20,631 bases of DNA from a virus. The notes below the pieces were generated by a model. That model had not been told where the DNA came from, did no database searches, and saw only the letters and a program-made list of their open reading frames with translations. This document shows positions 7,481 through 14,851 of this stretch, piece by piece. Positions within the stretch are counted from its first letter, which is position 1, and each line of letters begins with the position of its first letter. The stretch lies in the IMG/VR virus record IMGVR_UViG_3300039046_000151, positions 1 to 20,631 of that record; one strand, given 5' to 3'. The position numbers were made by a program, and so were the translations under genes.

Positions 7481-8303
7481 ACCAATTTATTCACCTGATG
7501 CTGATTGGGTTGACAATAAAAATATAAAATTATTTGTAGCTACTCCAGTGCATAGTGAAGTATCTATACACTATATGCAATCCGTTTTTAAGTTACAAGC
7601 CAAGTGTAATGAAAAGAAAATACCTATTATATTACAGTTGATGAAGTCCTCCTTAGTAACACAAGGTCGTAATTTATGTGTGTCGGAGTTTTTAAATTCT
7701 GGTTATACACACTTGTTATTTATAGATAGTGATATATTATTTAGTGCAGATTCTATTTTTAAGATGATAGAAAAAGACGAAGAGGTACTAAGTATACCAT
7801 ATCCTATGAAAGTTATTCAATGGGATAAAATTTTACAAAAATGGAGAGGTATACCAAGTATGAACGCTACACAGGCAGAAACCAGTGGTAATATGTTTCC
7901 TGTTCGTATTAAAGATAAAGAAGACGATATTACTGTTACTAATGGTATGATTGAATTGTCACACTCTATGACTGGTTGTTTACTAATCAAAAGAGAAGCT
8001 TTAGAAAAAATGAAAAAGGCATATCCAGACTTGACTATCAAGCAAGAAACTATGATAGATGGCGAAAAACAATTACGCAAAAACTTGTATAACTTTTTTG
8101 ATACGTATTACGATCCTGAAGAAAAACTGTATCTAGGTGAGGACTTTGCTTTTTCACGATTATGGACAAAAATAGGTGGTAAGTGTATGGCACTTATAAA
8201 CGAGTATATCACTCACGTTGGAGAACATCAGTTTACTGGTAGGTTAATAGACGAAATGGTAGCAATTCCCACAGATAGTATTGATACTTCAACTAAGAAA
8301 TAG
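7467..8303 (+). CDS. GT-A-fold glycosyltransferase (GT2/Anp1-like)
   Basis: A 278-aa protein starting at ATG 7467 behind AGGAG and overlapping the GT4 gene by 14 bases. It has the FVATPVHSEVSIHYMQSV N-terminal nucleotide-binding strand, a GYTHLLFIDSDILF strand with the DxD-type metal/nucleotide motif (D87-S88-D89), and a late LGEDFAFSRLW motif (E225, D226) where GT2 enzymes place the catalytic base. These features fit a metal-dependent inverting glycosyltransferase. Similar genes recur in marine phage genomes next to other sugar enzymes. It closes the accessory enzyme run; a 37-base gap with a clear ribosome site then begins the ejection-protein block. Fold call is good; donor and acceptor cannot be read. 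Confidence 0.8.
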   Translation: MQNHEPIYSPDADWVDNKNIKLFVATPVHSEVSIHYMQSVFKLQAKCNEKKIPIILQLMKSSLVTQGRNLCVSEFLNSGYTHLLFIDSDILFSADSIFKMIEKDEEVLSIPYPMKVIQWDKILQKWRGIPSMNATQAETSGNMFPVRIKDKEDDITVTNGMIELSHSMTGCLLIKREALEKMKKAYPDLTIKQETMIDGEKQLRKNLYNFFDTYYDPEEKLYLGEDFAFSRLWTKIGGKCMALINEYITHVGEHQFTGRLIDEMVAIPTDSIDTSTKK

Positions 8304-8311
8304 TAGAATAT

Positions 8312-8336
8312 CTTTATATATTAACCTATAGGAGTT
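8312..8336 (+). promoter_or_regulatory. Possible promoter element plus ribosome site before ejection genes
   Basis: CTTTATATATTAA (8312-8324) repeats the ten-base core seen before the tail gene. It is followed by a clear TAGGAG ribosome site before ATG 8341. The ribosome site is well supported; promoter activity is a guess from the shared sequence and from this being one of few real gaps in the operon. Confidence 0.25.
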
Positions 8337-8340
8337 TTTT

Positions 8341-9105
8341 ATGGTCGCACCTTTAATACCAATAGCAGCAGGAGTTGGTAGTTTTCTTTTAGCAAAAGCA
8401 AGTGGAGCAAGTAACAGAGACGCATTAATCGCTGGTGGTATAGGTGCATTAAGTGGATATGGATTAGCAGGTGGAACATTCGGTGGTTCAATCGCTGGTT
8501 TAGGAGCAAAGTCTTTAGGAACTGCTGGTGCAATAGGTGGTGGAATAGCTGCTGGTGGACTTACACAAATGGCTATGCAAGGATCACCAGGTCAAGCTCA
8601 ACCTCTTGAAGAAATGAATGTAGGATTTAAGGGAGTTGACCCACAACAATATGCACAAGCTACACAAAATTTACAAGGTATCACACAAAGAGCAACTTAC
8701 GCTGATGCTCCGTCAACAGATGTTGTACAACCTAGTGTTTATGATTTTAGTAATCAAGAAATGTATACAGCGAAAGAAGGTGGGTTAGCAGAGATAAAAA
8801 GATTTAGAGAAGGTGGCGTGAATTATTTACCAAGCAAGACGGATCACGATGAAAACGATTATAACAATTACACTAGAGCTAAAGGTTATGTAGAAGATGG
8901 TAGTGGTAATGGTGATAAAGACGAGGACACAATGTTAGCACAATTAGCTGATGGAGAGTTTGTATCAAGAGCAGATGCAATCTTAGGTGCAGGAATTATG
9001 GAGGGTGCTAGTCCTGAAGATTTTAAAGAGATGAGAAGATTAGGTGCCAAGTTCTTTTATAAACAACAAGATCAGTTGAAAAGAATATACGACATAACCT
9101 CATGA
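8341..9105 (+). CDS. Glycine-rich putative internal virion / ejection protein
   Basis: The 254-aa protein begins with about 75 hydrophobic, glycine- and alanine-rich residues (LIPIAAGVGSFLLAKASG, then repeated GG-I-A blocks) that could insert into or cross a membrane. A Gln/Ala linker follows, and then a charged C-terminal half with KEGGLAEIKRFREGG and LADGEFVSRADAILGAG. The 'GGL...RF..GG' and 'L.DGEFV...A..GAG' motifs are typical of marine-phage virion-associated proteins near the tail genes. It heads a block of large internal-protein genes, so a role in DNA ejection or channel formation is likely but not shown. The stop overlaps the next start (ATGA). Confidence 0.6.
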   Translation: MVAPLIPIAAGVGSFLLAKASGASNRDALIAGGIGALSGYGLAGGTFGGSIAGLGAKSLGTAGAIGGGIAAGGLTQMAMQGSPGQAQPLEEMNVGFKGVDPQQYAQATQNLQGITQRATYADAPSTDVVQPSVYDFSNQEMYTAKEGGLAEIKRFREGGVNYLPSKTDHDENDYNNYTRAKGYVEDGSGNGDKDEDTMLAQLADGEFVSRADAILGAGIMEGASPEDFKEMRRLGAKFFYKQQDQLKRIYDITS

Positions 9106-9515
9106 TTAATATTGTAAAGGTTGATGTCGCAGAACATTGGACAAAAGCATCTGTAATGTTAAAAGATGCGATAGATTTAAGTAATGGTAGGCATACGATA
9201 GAAACAACCTACAACAACTTAAAAAAAGGAGTTATGAGATTGTACGCAGTTTATGTTAAAGATAAAATTAAAAGTTATTTCGTAACCCAAATTACAGTTT
9301 ATCCTGCTAAAAGTGTATATGGTATTATTTTTTGTGGTGGTAAAGAAGTTATACGACATATAAAAAAAATAGAGGCGTTTTTTAAAAATGAAGCAATCTT
9401 AAATGGTTGCAGAGGATTAGAGATTATAGGAAGAAATGGTTGGGAGAGGATCATTGATAATATTCCATCTTTAGAATTTCAAGCAAAAGGTGTGTTTTAT
9501 GAAATGGATACTTAA
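9102..9515 (+). CDS. GNAT-like small phage protein (T7 gp13-type context)
   Basis: A 137-aa protein with VYVKDKIKSYFVTQITVYPAKSVYGIIFCGG followed by a helix and a CRGLEIIGRNGWERI segment. The last segment, a G-C-x-x-L-E-I-x-G-R-x-G-W-x-R pattern, is familiar from a phage family with an acetyltransferase-like (GNAT) fold found just before ejection-protein genes; T7 gp13 occupies a similar place. Known relatives are poorly characterised and may be structural or assembly factors rather than enzymes. A clear acetyl-CoA-binding loop (R/Q-x-x-G-x-G/A) is not evident, so catalysis is doubtful. It overlaps both neighbours (4 bases before, 17 after). Confidence 0.6.
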   Translation: MINIVKVDVAEHWTKASVMLKDAIDLSNGRHTIETTYNNLKKGVMRLYAVYVKDKIKSYFVTQITVYPAKSVYGIIFCGGKEVIRHIKKIEAFFKNEAILNGCRGLEIIGRNGWERIIDNIPSLEFQAKGVFYEMDT

Positions 9516-10584
9516 ACTTTTACCAAATAGATTAAAAGTTTGGTTATATAAATGTTTATACGAAGACATCGCTGAGAAGGGAGAGTATGAAGATACAGAA
9601 CTTGCTCACGTTAATCCTTATGAAGTAAAGTTATTAAAACAAATTGGTGGTAAAGGAAGACTAAATCAAGCTACTGGACTAAAAGGTTATTTTGGTGGTG
9701 GGGGATCACCAGCACCAGCACCAGCTCCCTCTGGCTCTGGAAGACAAGAAACTATATCAAGAGAAGCTCCAGAAATAGAAGCAAGAAAATTAGCCTTATA
9801 CGATCAAGCTATTGACTTAGCCAGACAACCTATGGAGATACCAGAGTATAAAGTTGCAGGTCCTTCTCCATTAGAAACTCAAGCCTTTGAACAATCTGCA
9901 CAAACAGGAATAGGTGCTGTTCCAGTACAAGCTGGCATAGGTGCTACTTTAGGTGCTGGTCAAACTGCTATGACAGATATTACACAACAAGGAGGACTGA
10001 TAGATAGTTTTATGAATCCTTATCAAAGATATGTTATTGATGAAATTAACAGACAAAGTCAAATTCAATCTAACCAACAAGCAGCTGAAGCAGTTGCATC
10101 TGGTGCTTTTGGTAGTGGTAGAGAAGGTGTACAAAGAGCAGAACAAGAAAGATTAAGATTAGGATTAATTGGTCAAGCACAAGCAAAAGGATTTGATACT
10201 GCACTAGGAGCTGCTGAAAGACAAAGACAATTTCAAACCACTGCACAGTTAAATCAGGCAAGTCAACTAGCGTCATTAGGACAGACACAACAGGCGATGG
10301 CTCAAAAAGATATAGCTCAACAATTAAGTGGTGGTCAGTTACAGAGAGATATAGCACAAAAAGGTTTAGAAGCACAAAGAGCAACACAAGTCGCAAGACA
10401 AGCAGAACCTTTTCAAAGAGTAGAATTTGCCAAAGGTATTATGACTGCCTTACCAACAACAGCGTCACAGATTACACAGACTACAGGACCTGGTGCTAAC
10501 CCATTAGCACAGGCTGCAGGTGCTGGTATAGGTGCATATGCTGCTTACAACTTGTTAAAACCAACTGGCTTACAAGGACAATAA
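9499..10584 (+). CDS. Gln/Ala-rich coiled-coil virion protein with small N-terminal fused domain
   Basis: I take ATG 9499 (MKWILKLLPNRLKVW) with AAAAGG (9485-9490) upstream; the GTG at 9490 leaves no spacing. The 361-aa protein has two parts. Residues 1-68 include a hydrophobic/basic helix and DTELAHVNPYEVKLLKQIGG followed by a G-rich turn; this small domain exists as a separate short protein in other phages, as far as I recall. After a Pro/Ala/Gly linker (about residues 65-80) comes a long helical Gln/Ala-rich region with FMNPYQRYVIDEINRQ and AVASGAFGSGREGVQRAEQE, common in marine podovirus structural proteins. The end is a hydrophobic Ala/Gly segment (AAGAGIGAYAAYNLL). Likely an internal or tail-associated virion protein; function not established. 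Confidence 0.65.
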   Translation: MKWILKLLPNRLKVWLYKCLYEDIAEKGEYEDTELAHVNPYEVKLLKQIGGKGRLNQATGLKGYFGGGGSPAPAPAPSGSGRQETISREAPEIEARKLALYDQAIDLARQPMEIPEYKVAGPSPLETQAFEQSAQTGIGAVPVQAGIGATLGAGQTAMTDITQQGGLIDSFMNPYQRYVIDEINRQSQIQSNQQAAEAVASGAFGSGREGVQRAEQERLRLGLIGQAQAKGFDTALGAAERQRQFQTTAQLNQASQLASLGQTQQAMAQKDIAQQLSGGQLQRDIAQKGLEAQRATQVARQAEPFQRVEFAKGIMTALPTTASQITQTTGPGANPLAQAAGAGIGAYAAYNLLKPTGLQGQ

Positions 10585-10587
10585 AAT

Positions 10588-12237
10588 ATGGCAATACCAA
10601 ACGAAACCTCTAAATATATAAGTCAAACACCTGATGAGACTCTTACTGAGGATATAAAAAAAACAGAAACTGTCCAACCAGAACAAATCGTTACTCCAAG
10701 CACAACAACCACGCAACCTCTGTTTAGTAGAAATGAAAGAGTAGCTTACACGCTAATGCCTTTAGCCAGTGCTTTGTTACAAGGTAAAAGAACTGGTAGT
10801 GGTAGTATGTTTGGTGACACTCTCGCTAGTTTAGGTCAAGGGTTAATGGGTACAACTGATGTTGCTTTAAAAATAAAACAATTAGAAGCATCAAATAAAA
10901 CCAAAGCAAGTAGTGCTCTTAAACAATATAAATTACAAACTGATCCTAATAACCCAAACAAAAAAGTTCAAATAGGAGGAACAAACTATACTCCAAATAT
11001 GAACAAAATATTTCAGTTAAGTGTTGATGATGTCAATGCTTATCCACCAGGAACTTTTGTAGAAAGTTCTGCTGATAAAAAAGGCACTATTAAAACTGAA
11101 AAGTTTGGTTTGTTTTATGTTGATACTGAAGAAGAAGCTAAAAGATTATATCCTAATAATCCTCGCATACAAAAAATAATAGTAGACAAGGACAAAGTAG
11201 GTCAACCAGTAATACAAGGAGATAATAGATTAGCAGCTAATGTTATTTTCAGAGATGGAGTACAAGTAAGAGAAACTTTAGATACTCTTTCTAAACAGCC
11301 AGTTGGAACTACTACAGACCCATTAGGTCAACCCACTTACCAAAAAGATAGAGAAAGTGCTGAAAAATATTTAGCAACTTTTGGTATTGATAAAAACACA
11401 AAAGGGTATGAGTCAGTTATGAATACAATAATAAATCCTGCTAAAGCAGGCAAACCAGTATTTCAAAGTGGAGTAGGATTAGTGTTATCTGCAAGAAGAC
11501 CAGATAGAGCTGGTTCAAATATAGAATTTATAGGATTAGCTCCAGAAAAAGATTTAAAAGATTTAAGATATGCTGGTACTTTAGATGAGATTAAAAAGTT
11601 AAACAAAGAATCAACTGCTTTAATCGGTCAAATAAACAGTATGTCTCCTAGAATTGGTAAGGTTTTGAATTCTTTACTTAGTGGAGTAAAAACTGGTGTT
11701 GTAGAAGAGTTTTTGTTGCCTTTTAGGGCATTTGCGATAGAAACATTAGGTGCCACACCAAAGGAATTAGAAAATTTGTCAGCACAACAACTGATACAAA
11801 AATCAGCATTTGCTCTTGCACCTGCAATGAGAGAAAAAGGTTCTGGTTCTACATCTGATATGGAATTTAAAGCATATATGAAGGCAGCAGTAGCTTTAAG
11901 TGATACTCCAAAATCAAACTATATAAGTTTATATATGTTACAAAAAATTAAAGAAAATGCTAATATGCTTCTTGCACTTAGAAAAGACCTTTTATACGAT
12001 GGTAAAACAGCAACAGAAATAGAAAATGCAGTTGATGAAGCAGATCCTGGTATATTTAAAACATACGAAGGATTAACCTCTAATCAAGAGGAAGAAGATG
12101 CTTGGGTTGCAACTCTCAAAAGGGGTGATGTTGTATATAATAGAGATATAAATGGTGAGGCAATATTTAGAAATGGAGATATGGATTTAGGAGAATACAT
12201 TGTGTATGATGGTCAAGGTGGAGAAGTATTTGATTAA
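10588..12237 (+). CDS. Putative internal virion (ejection) protein, 549 aa
   Basis: The N terminus is a flexible Thr/Pro/Gln-rich stretch (to about residue 45). Then come a helix with LMPLASALLQGKRTGSG and FGDTLASLGQGL, and a soluble central domain (about 110-330). The C-terminal helical region (about 340-470) contains LSAQQLIQKSAFALAPAMRE and GSGSTSDMEFKAYMKAAVAL. The last motif, 'G-S-x-S-D-x-E-F-K', is a recurring hallmark of marine podovirus proteins encoded between tail nozzle and large ejection proteins. Some small-molecule-like or Lysin motifs were looked for and not found. It probably sits inside the capsid or tail and enters the host with DNA. Start 10588 follows the prior stop by three bases. 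Confidence 0.65.
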   Translation: MAIPNETSKYISQTPDETLTEDIKKTETVQPEQIVTPSTTTTQPLFSRNERVAYTLMPLASALLQGKRTGSGSMFGDTLASLGQGLMGTTDVALKIKQLEASNKTKASSALKQYKLQTDPNNPNKKVQIGGTNYTPNMNKIFQLSVDDVNAYPPGTFVESSADKKGTIKTEKFGLFYVDTEEEAKRLYPNNPRIQKIIVDKDKVGQPVIQGDNRLAANVIFRDGVQVRETLDTLSKQPVGTTTDPLGQPTYQKDRESAEKYLATFGIDKNTKGYESVMNTIINPAKAGKPVFQSGVGLVLSARRPDRAGSNIEFIGLAPEKDLKDLRYAGTLDEIKKLNKESTALIGQINSMSPRIGKVLNSLLSGVKTGVVEEFLLPFRAFAIETLGATPKELENLSAQQLIQKSAFALAPAMREKGSGSTSDMEFKAYMKAAVALSDTPKSNYISLYMLQKIKENANMLLALRKDLLYDGKTATEIENAVDEADPGIFKTYEGLTSNQEEEDAWVATLKRGDVVYNRDINGEAIFRNGDMDLGEYIVYDGQGGEVFD

Positions 12238-12246
12238 GGATATGTT

Positions 12247-14646
12247 ATGGTACAACAATTAAAAGTAAGTGAACCAAAAGTAAAAAATATTGATGATGGA
12301 ATAGAGTTTCCTAATATGCCTGAAATGACAGGTGAGTTTGCCACAATGGATGATATACCAGAACAGTTTAAAGTTATGTTTACTAGAGGTGCTTTTGGAA
12401 AAGCAGAGGTAATAGAAAATGCCTACAAAGACGATGATAGATTTGGTGGTGTTTTTGTGGATAAATTTAATAACCCTATAGTGGTTTTTAATGGTAAACC
12501 TTTTTATGTAAATAAAAAAGGGTTTTCTCGTACTGATGTTTCTGACTTTGTAGCAGAATTAGCAAAATTTGCTGCACCTACAAAATTAATGAATAGAGTA
12601 AAAACTTTAGGTGGCAAAATAGTAGCAGGAATACCTTTATATGGCACTACTGAATTAGGAGCTGAAGCATTAAGTAAGTTTTTTGCACCAGAAACAGCAG
12701 AAAGAAATGCTAAATCTTTACAAAATTCTTTAGAGGATGCAGCAAAAGTTGGAGCAGTATCAACAGCAACTGATATACTATTGCCTCCTACTTTTTCTTT
12801 ATTTGGAAAAGCAATTAAAACTGGAACAACAGCAGGTTTAAACATTGCAAAAAAAGTATATCCAAAATACAAACCTGGTATAGAAAAAACTTTAGGTCAA
12901 TCAATTTTAAAAGAAGCAGACATAGTGGGAGAAGAAGCAGCAAAAGAAGATATACCTTTAACTATTGGACAAAGATTAGGAGACTTAATTCAACTAGGTA
13001 GAGAGGAGTTATTAAGATATAGTAATGCTGCAGGTAAAAGAGCAAACGAAATAATTACCGATTTTGATGAAAACCAACTTAAAATTATTAGAAAAATTGC
13101 TAATAGTTTAGCTAATAAATTTGGCTCTGGCGATGACATATTAAAAAGTGAAACACCTATACAGGATGTAGTGGAGGGAATAACCACTATAGCTAGGGAA
13201 GGTGCAGAAAGCATAAAAAAGAAGTCTCAAGATTTATATACCAAAGTTCAAAATTCTGTTGACCCCACAACTGGCGTATCCTCTGTAGTTGTTTCCAAAA
13301 CAACAGCCTCTGATTTATCTCAAAAACTTATACAACAACTAGATGACAAGGCAGTTGATGACGCAACTTTAAAGATTATGCCTATTTTAAAAAATGCTAA
13401 AAATCAGATTTTAAATCAATTACCAAAAGCAAAAACTTTAGTTGATATTCATAGAATTCAAAAAAACATAAATTTACAATTTAGAGAGGCACAAGGAGAG
13501 CAAAAAAATTTAATAGGTTTGTTGAAAGGTGGTTTAGATGATGCTGTGTTTAAAAATATTGATGAGGGTTTATTGGTTGGTGATGAACAAGTTATAAAAG
13601 AATTAGCCGAGGCTACTGGTTTATACAAAGATTATTTAGCTCTTACTGGAAAGATTAAAGGTAAAAATTTAGCTCAAAAAAAAGTTAATAGTATATTAGA
13701 AAAAATAACTACAGAAGGACTATCTCCTCAACAAGTGGCTAATAGTATTTTTGGTCATAATAAATTAAACAACCCAAGTGAAATGGTTGCAGTAATAAAT
13801 AAGTTAGAGGCTGTTTTACCTGCTAATGCAAAAGACCAAATTATGAAAAAATTAAAAGATGGTATTTTAGTAAAAGCATTTATGGGTAAAAGTCCATCAA
13901 AAGACCTTGTTGTAAATAGAACTTCAATAGTTAATAATTACAATAAAATATTTAAAGAAGGCAAAGAGCTAGTTAATAGATTATTTACTAAAGATGAGTT
14001 GGATGCCATCGAAGTTTTCAAAGATAAAGTTTTACCTACTATAAAAGCTGAAGAAAAAATAAACAAATCAGGTACAAGTTATTTAATGGCAACCTTAATT
14101 TCCGATATGGTTGAGGGTGGGTTACTTTTAAATTTAGCTAAACCAGTTGCAGGATTAGTTGGTACTGTTGGAAGAATAACACCTTTTGTGAGTGAGTCTT
14201 TTAAAGAAGGAGCTGAGTCTTTATATATAAGAGAAGCGAAGGAGGCTACTGAAAAATTTCTTTTTAATATGGAAGTAAATCCTTGGATTAGTAACACGAC
14301 ACAACAAATCATTAGAAATCAATTAATAGAAGAAAAAGGTGGTGCTGCTGACATTGAACAACTACCAGCAGAATTTAGACCACAAAGTGAATTAGAGACT
14401 GATGAGGATATATTAGTTGCTGATGCAGAAACACCACAACAAAAAGTAGGTAATATACAAGTAACACAACCCAATATTAATATTACTCCACCTACGTCTC
14501 AACCACCACGACAGACGGCTTCTCTCCTCCCTAACACACCGTCTGTTGGTGGTGGTATTACCGATGTCGCAAAAAAAGAACAGTTTGGGGGTTTATTCCC
14601 TACCGACAATATTGGTAAACTAATAGCAGATAGGAAAGTGACATGA
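12247..14646 (+). CDS. Large internal virion (ejection) protein, 799 aa
   Basis: The start follows AAGGA by about seven bases. Residues about 35-95 carry a small folded domain (RFGGVFVDKFNNPIVVFNGK, FYVNKKGFSRTDVSDF) followed by Ala-rich segments with TTELGAEALSKFFAPETAER and LLPPTFSLFGKAIKTG. The N-terminal pattern 'G.y.D....P.v...GK.fyvN..G.s..D' recurs in ejection proteins of several podovirus groups. The rest is almost wholly helical (about 200-680), with a hydrophobic segment near 610-650. It ends in a Pro/Gln/Thr-rich tail with SVGGGITDVA. Size, helicity and neighbours fit a protein that crosses the host envelope ahead of the genome, like T7 gp15/gp16. No lytic transglycosylase motif is visible. 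The stop overlaps the next start (ATGA). Confidence 0.68.
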   Translation: MVQQLKVSEPKVKNIDDGIEFPNMPEMTGEFATMDDIPEQFKVMFTRGAFGKAEVIENAYKDDDRFGGVFVDKFNNPIVVFNGKPFYVNKKGFSRTDVSDFVAELAKFAAPTKLMNRVKTLGGKIVAGIPLYGTTELGAEALSKFFAPETAERNAKSLQNSLEDAAKVGAVSTATDILLPPTFSLFGKAIKTGTTAGLNIAKKVYPKYKPGIEKTLGQSILKEADIVGEEAAKEDIPLTIGQRLGDLIQLGREELLRYSNAAGKRANEIITDFDENQLKIIRKIANSLANKFGSGDDILKSETPIQDVVEGITTIAREGAESIKKKSQDLYTKVQNSVDPTTGVSSVVVSKTTASDLSQKLIQQLDDKAVDDATLKIMPILKNAKNQILNQLPKAKTLVDIHRIQKNINLQFREAQGEQKNLIGLLKGGLDDAVFKNIDEGLLVGDEQVIKELAEATGLYKDYLALTGKIKGKNLAQKKVNSILEKITTEGLSPQQVANSIFGHNKLNNPSEMVAVINKLEAVLPANAKDQIMKKLKDGILVKAFMGKSPSKDLVVNRTSIVNNYNKIFKEGKELVNRLFTKDELDAIEVFKDKVLPTIKAEEKINKSGTSYLMATLISDMVEGGLLLNLAKPVAGLVGTVGRITPFVSESFKEGAESLYIREAKEATEKFLFNMEVNPWISNTTQQIIRNQLIEEKGGAADIEQLPAEFRPQSELETDEDILVADAETPQQKVGNIQVTQPNINITPPTSQPPRQTASLLPNTPSVGGGITDVAKKEQFGGLFPTDNIGKLIADRKVT

Positions 14647-14837
14647 ACAAAATAAAAATATTAGCACCGTATATGGTTATAGTAGCTACAGGTTTAGTTA
14701 CTTGGGGTAGTTTTTCTGCTCGATTAGATGAGGTAGAAAGAAAAGCAGACAATATAGCACAGATACAACAAGACATAGCTGTCATAAAACAAGAGATCGT
14801 ATGGATGAAAGCTTTCTTATTAAATATGGATAGATAA
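14643..14837 (+). CDS. Small membrane protein, holin- or i-spanin-like
   Basis: A 64-aa protein with one N-terminal hydrophobic segment (about residues 7-24, IKILAPYMVIVATGLVTW) and a charged coiled-coil rest with heptad-like spacing (LDEVERKADNIAQIQQDIAV). This architecture suits a small phage membrane protein such as a holin, an inner-membrane spanin or an XhlA-like accessory protein, although XhlA has the reverse order. No endolysin gene lies in the window to support the lysis reading. Start overlaps the previous stop as ATGA. Confidence 0.6.
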   Translation: MNKIKILAPYMVIVATGLVTWGSFSARLDEVERKADNIAQIQQDIAVIKQEIVWMKAFLLNMDR

Positions 14838-14851
14838 AGAGTGGTGGTCAA

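Noticed and set aside
10070-10396. Minus-strand open frame rich in leucine
   Set aside because: Antisense of a Gln/Ala-rich coding region; CAA/CAG codons read backward give leucine. No ribosome site or context.
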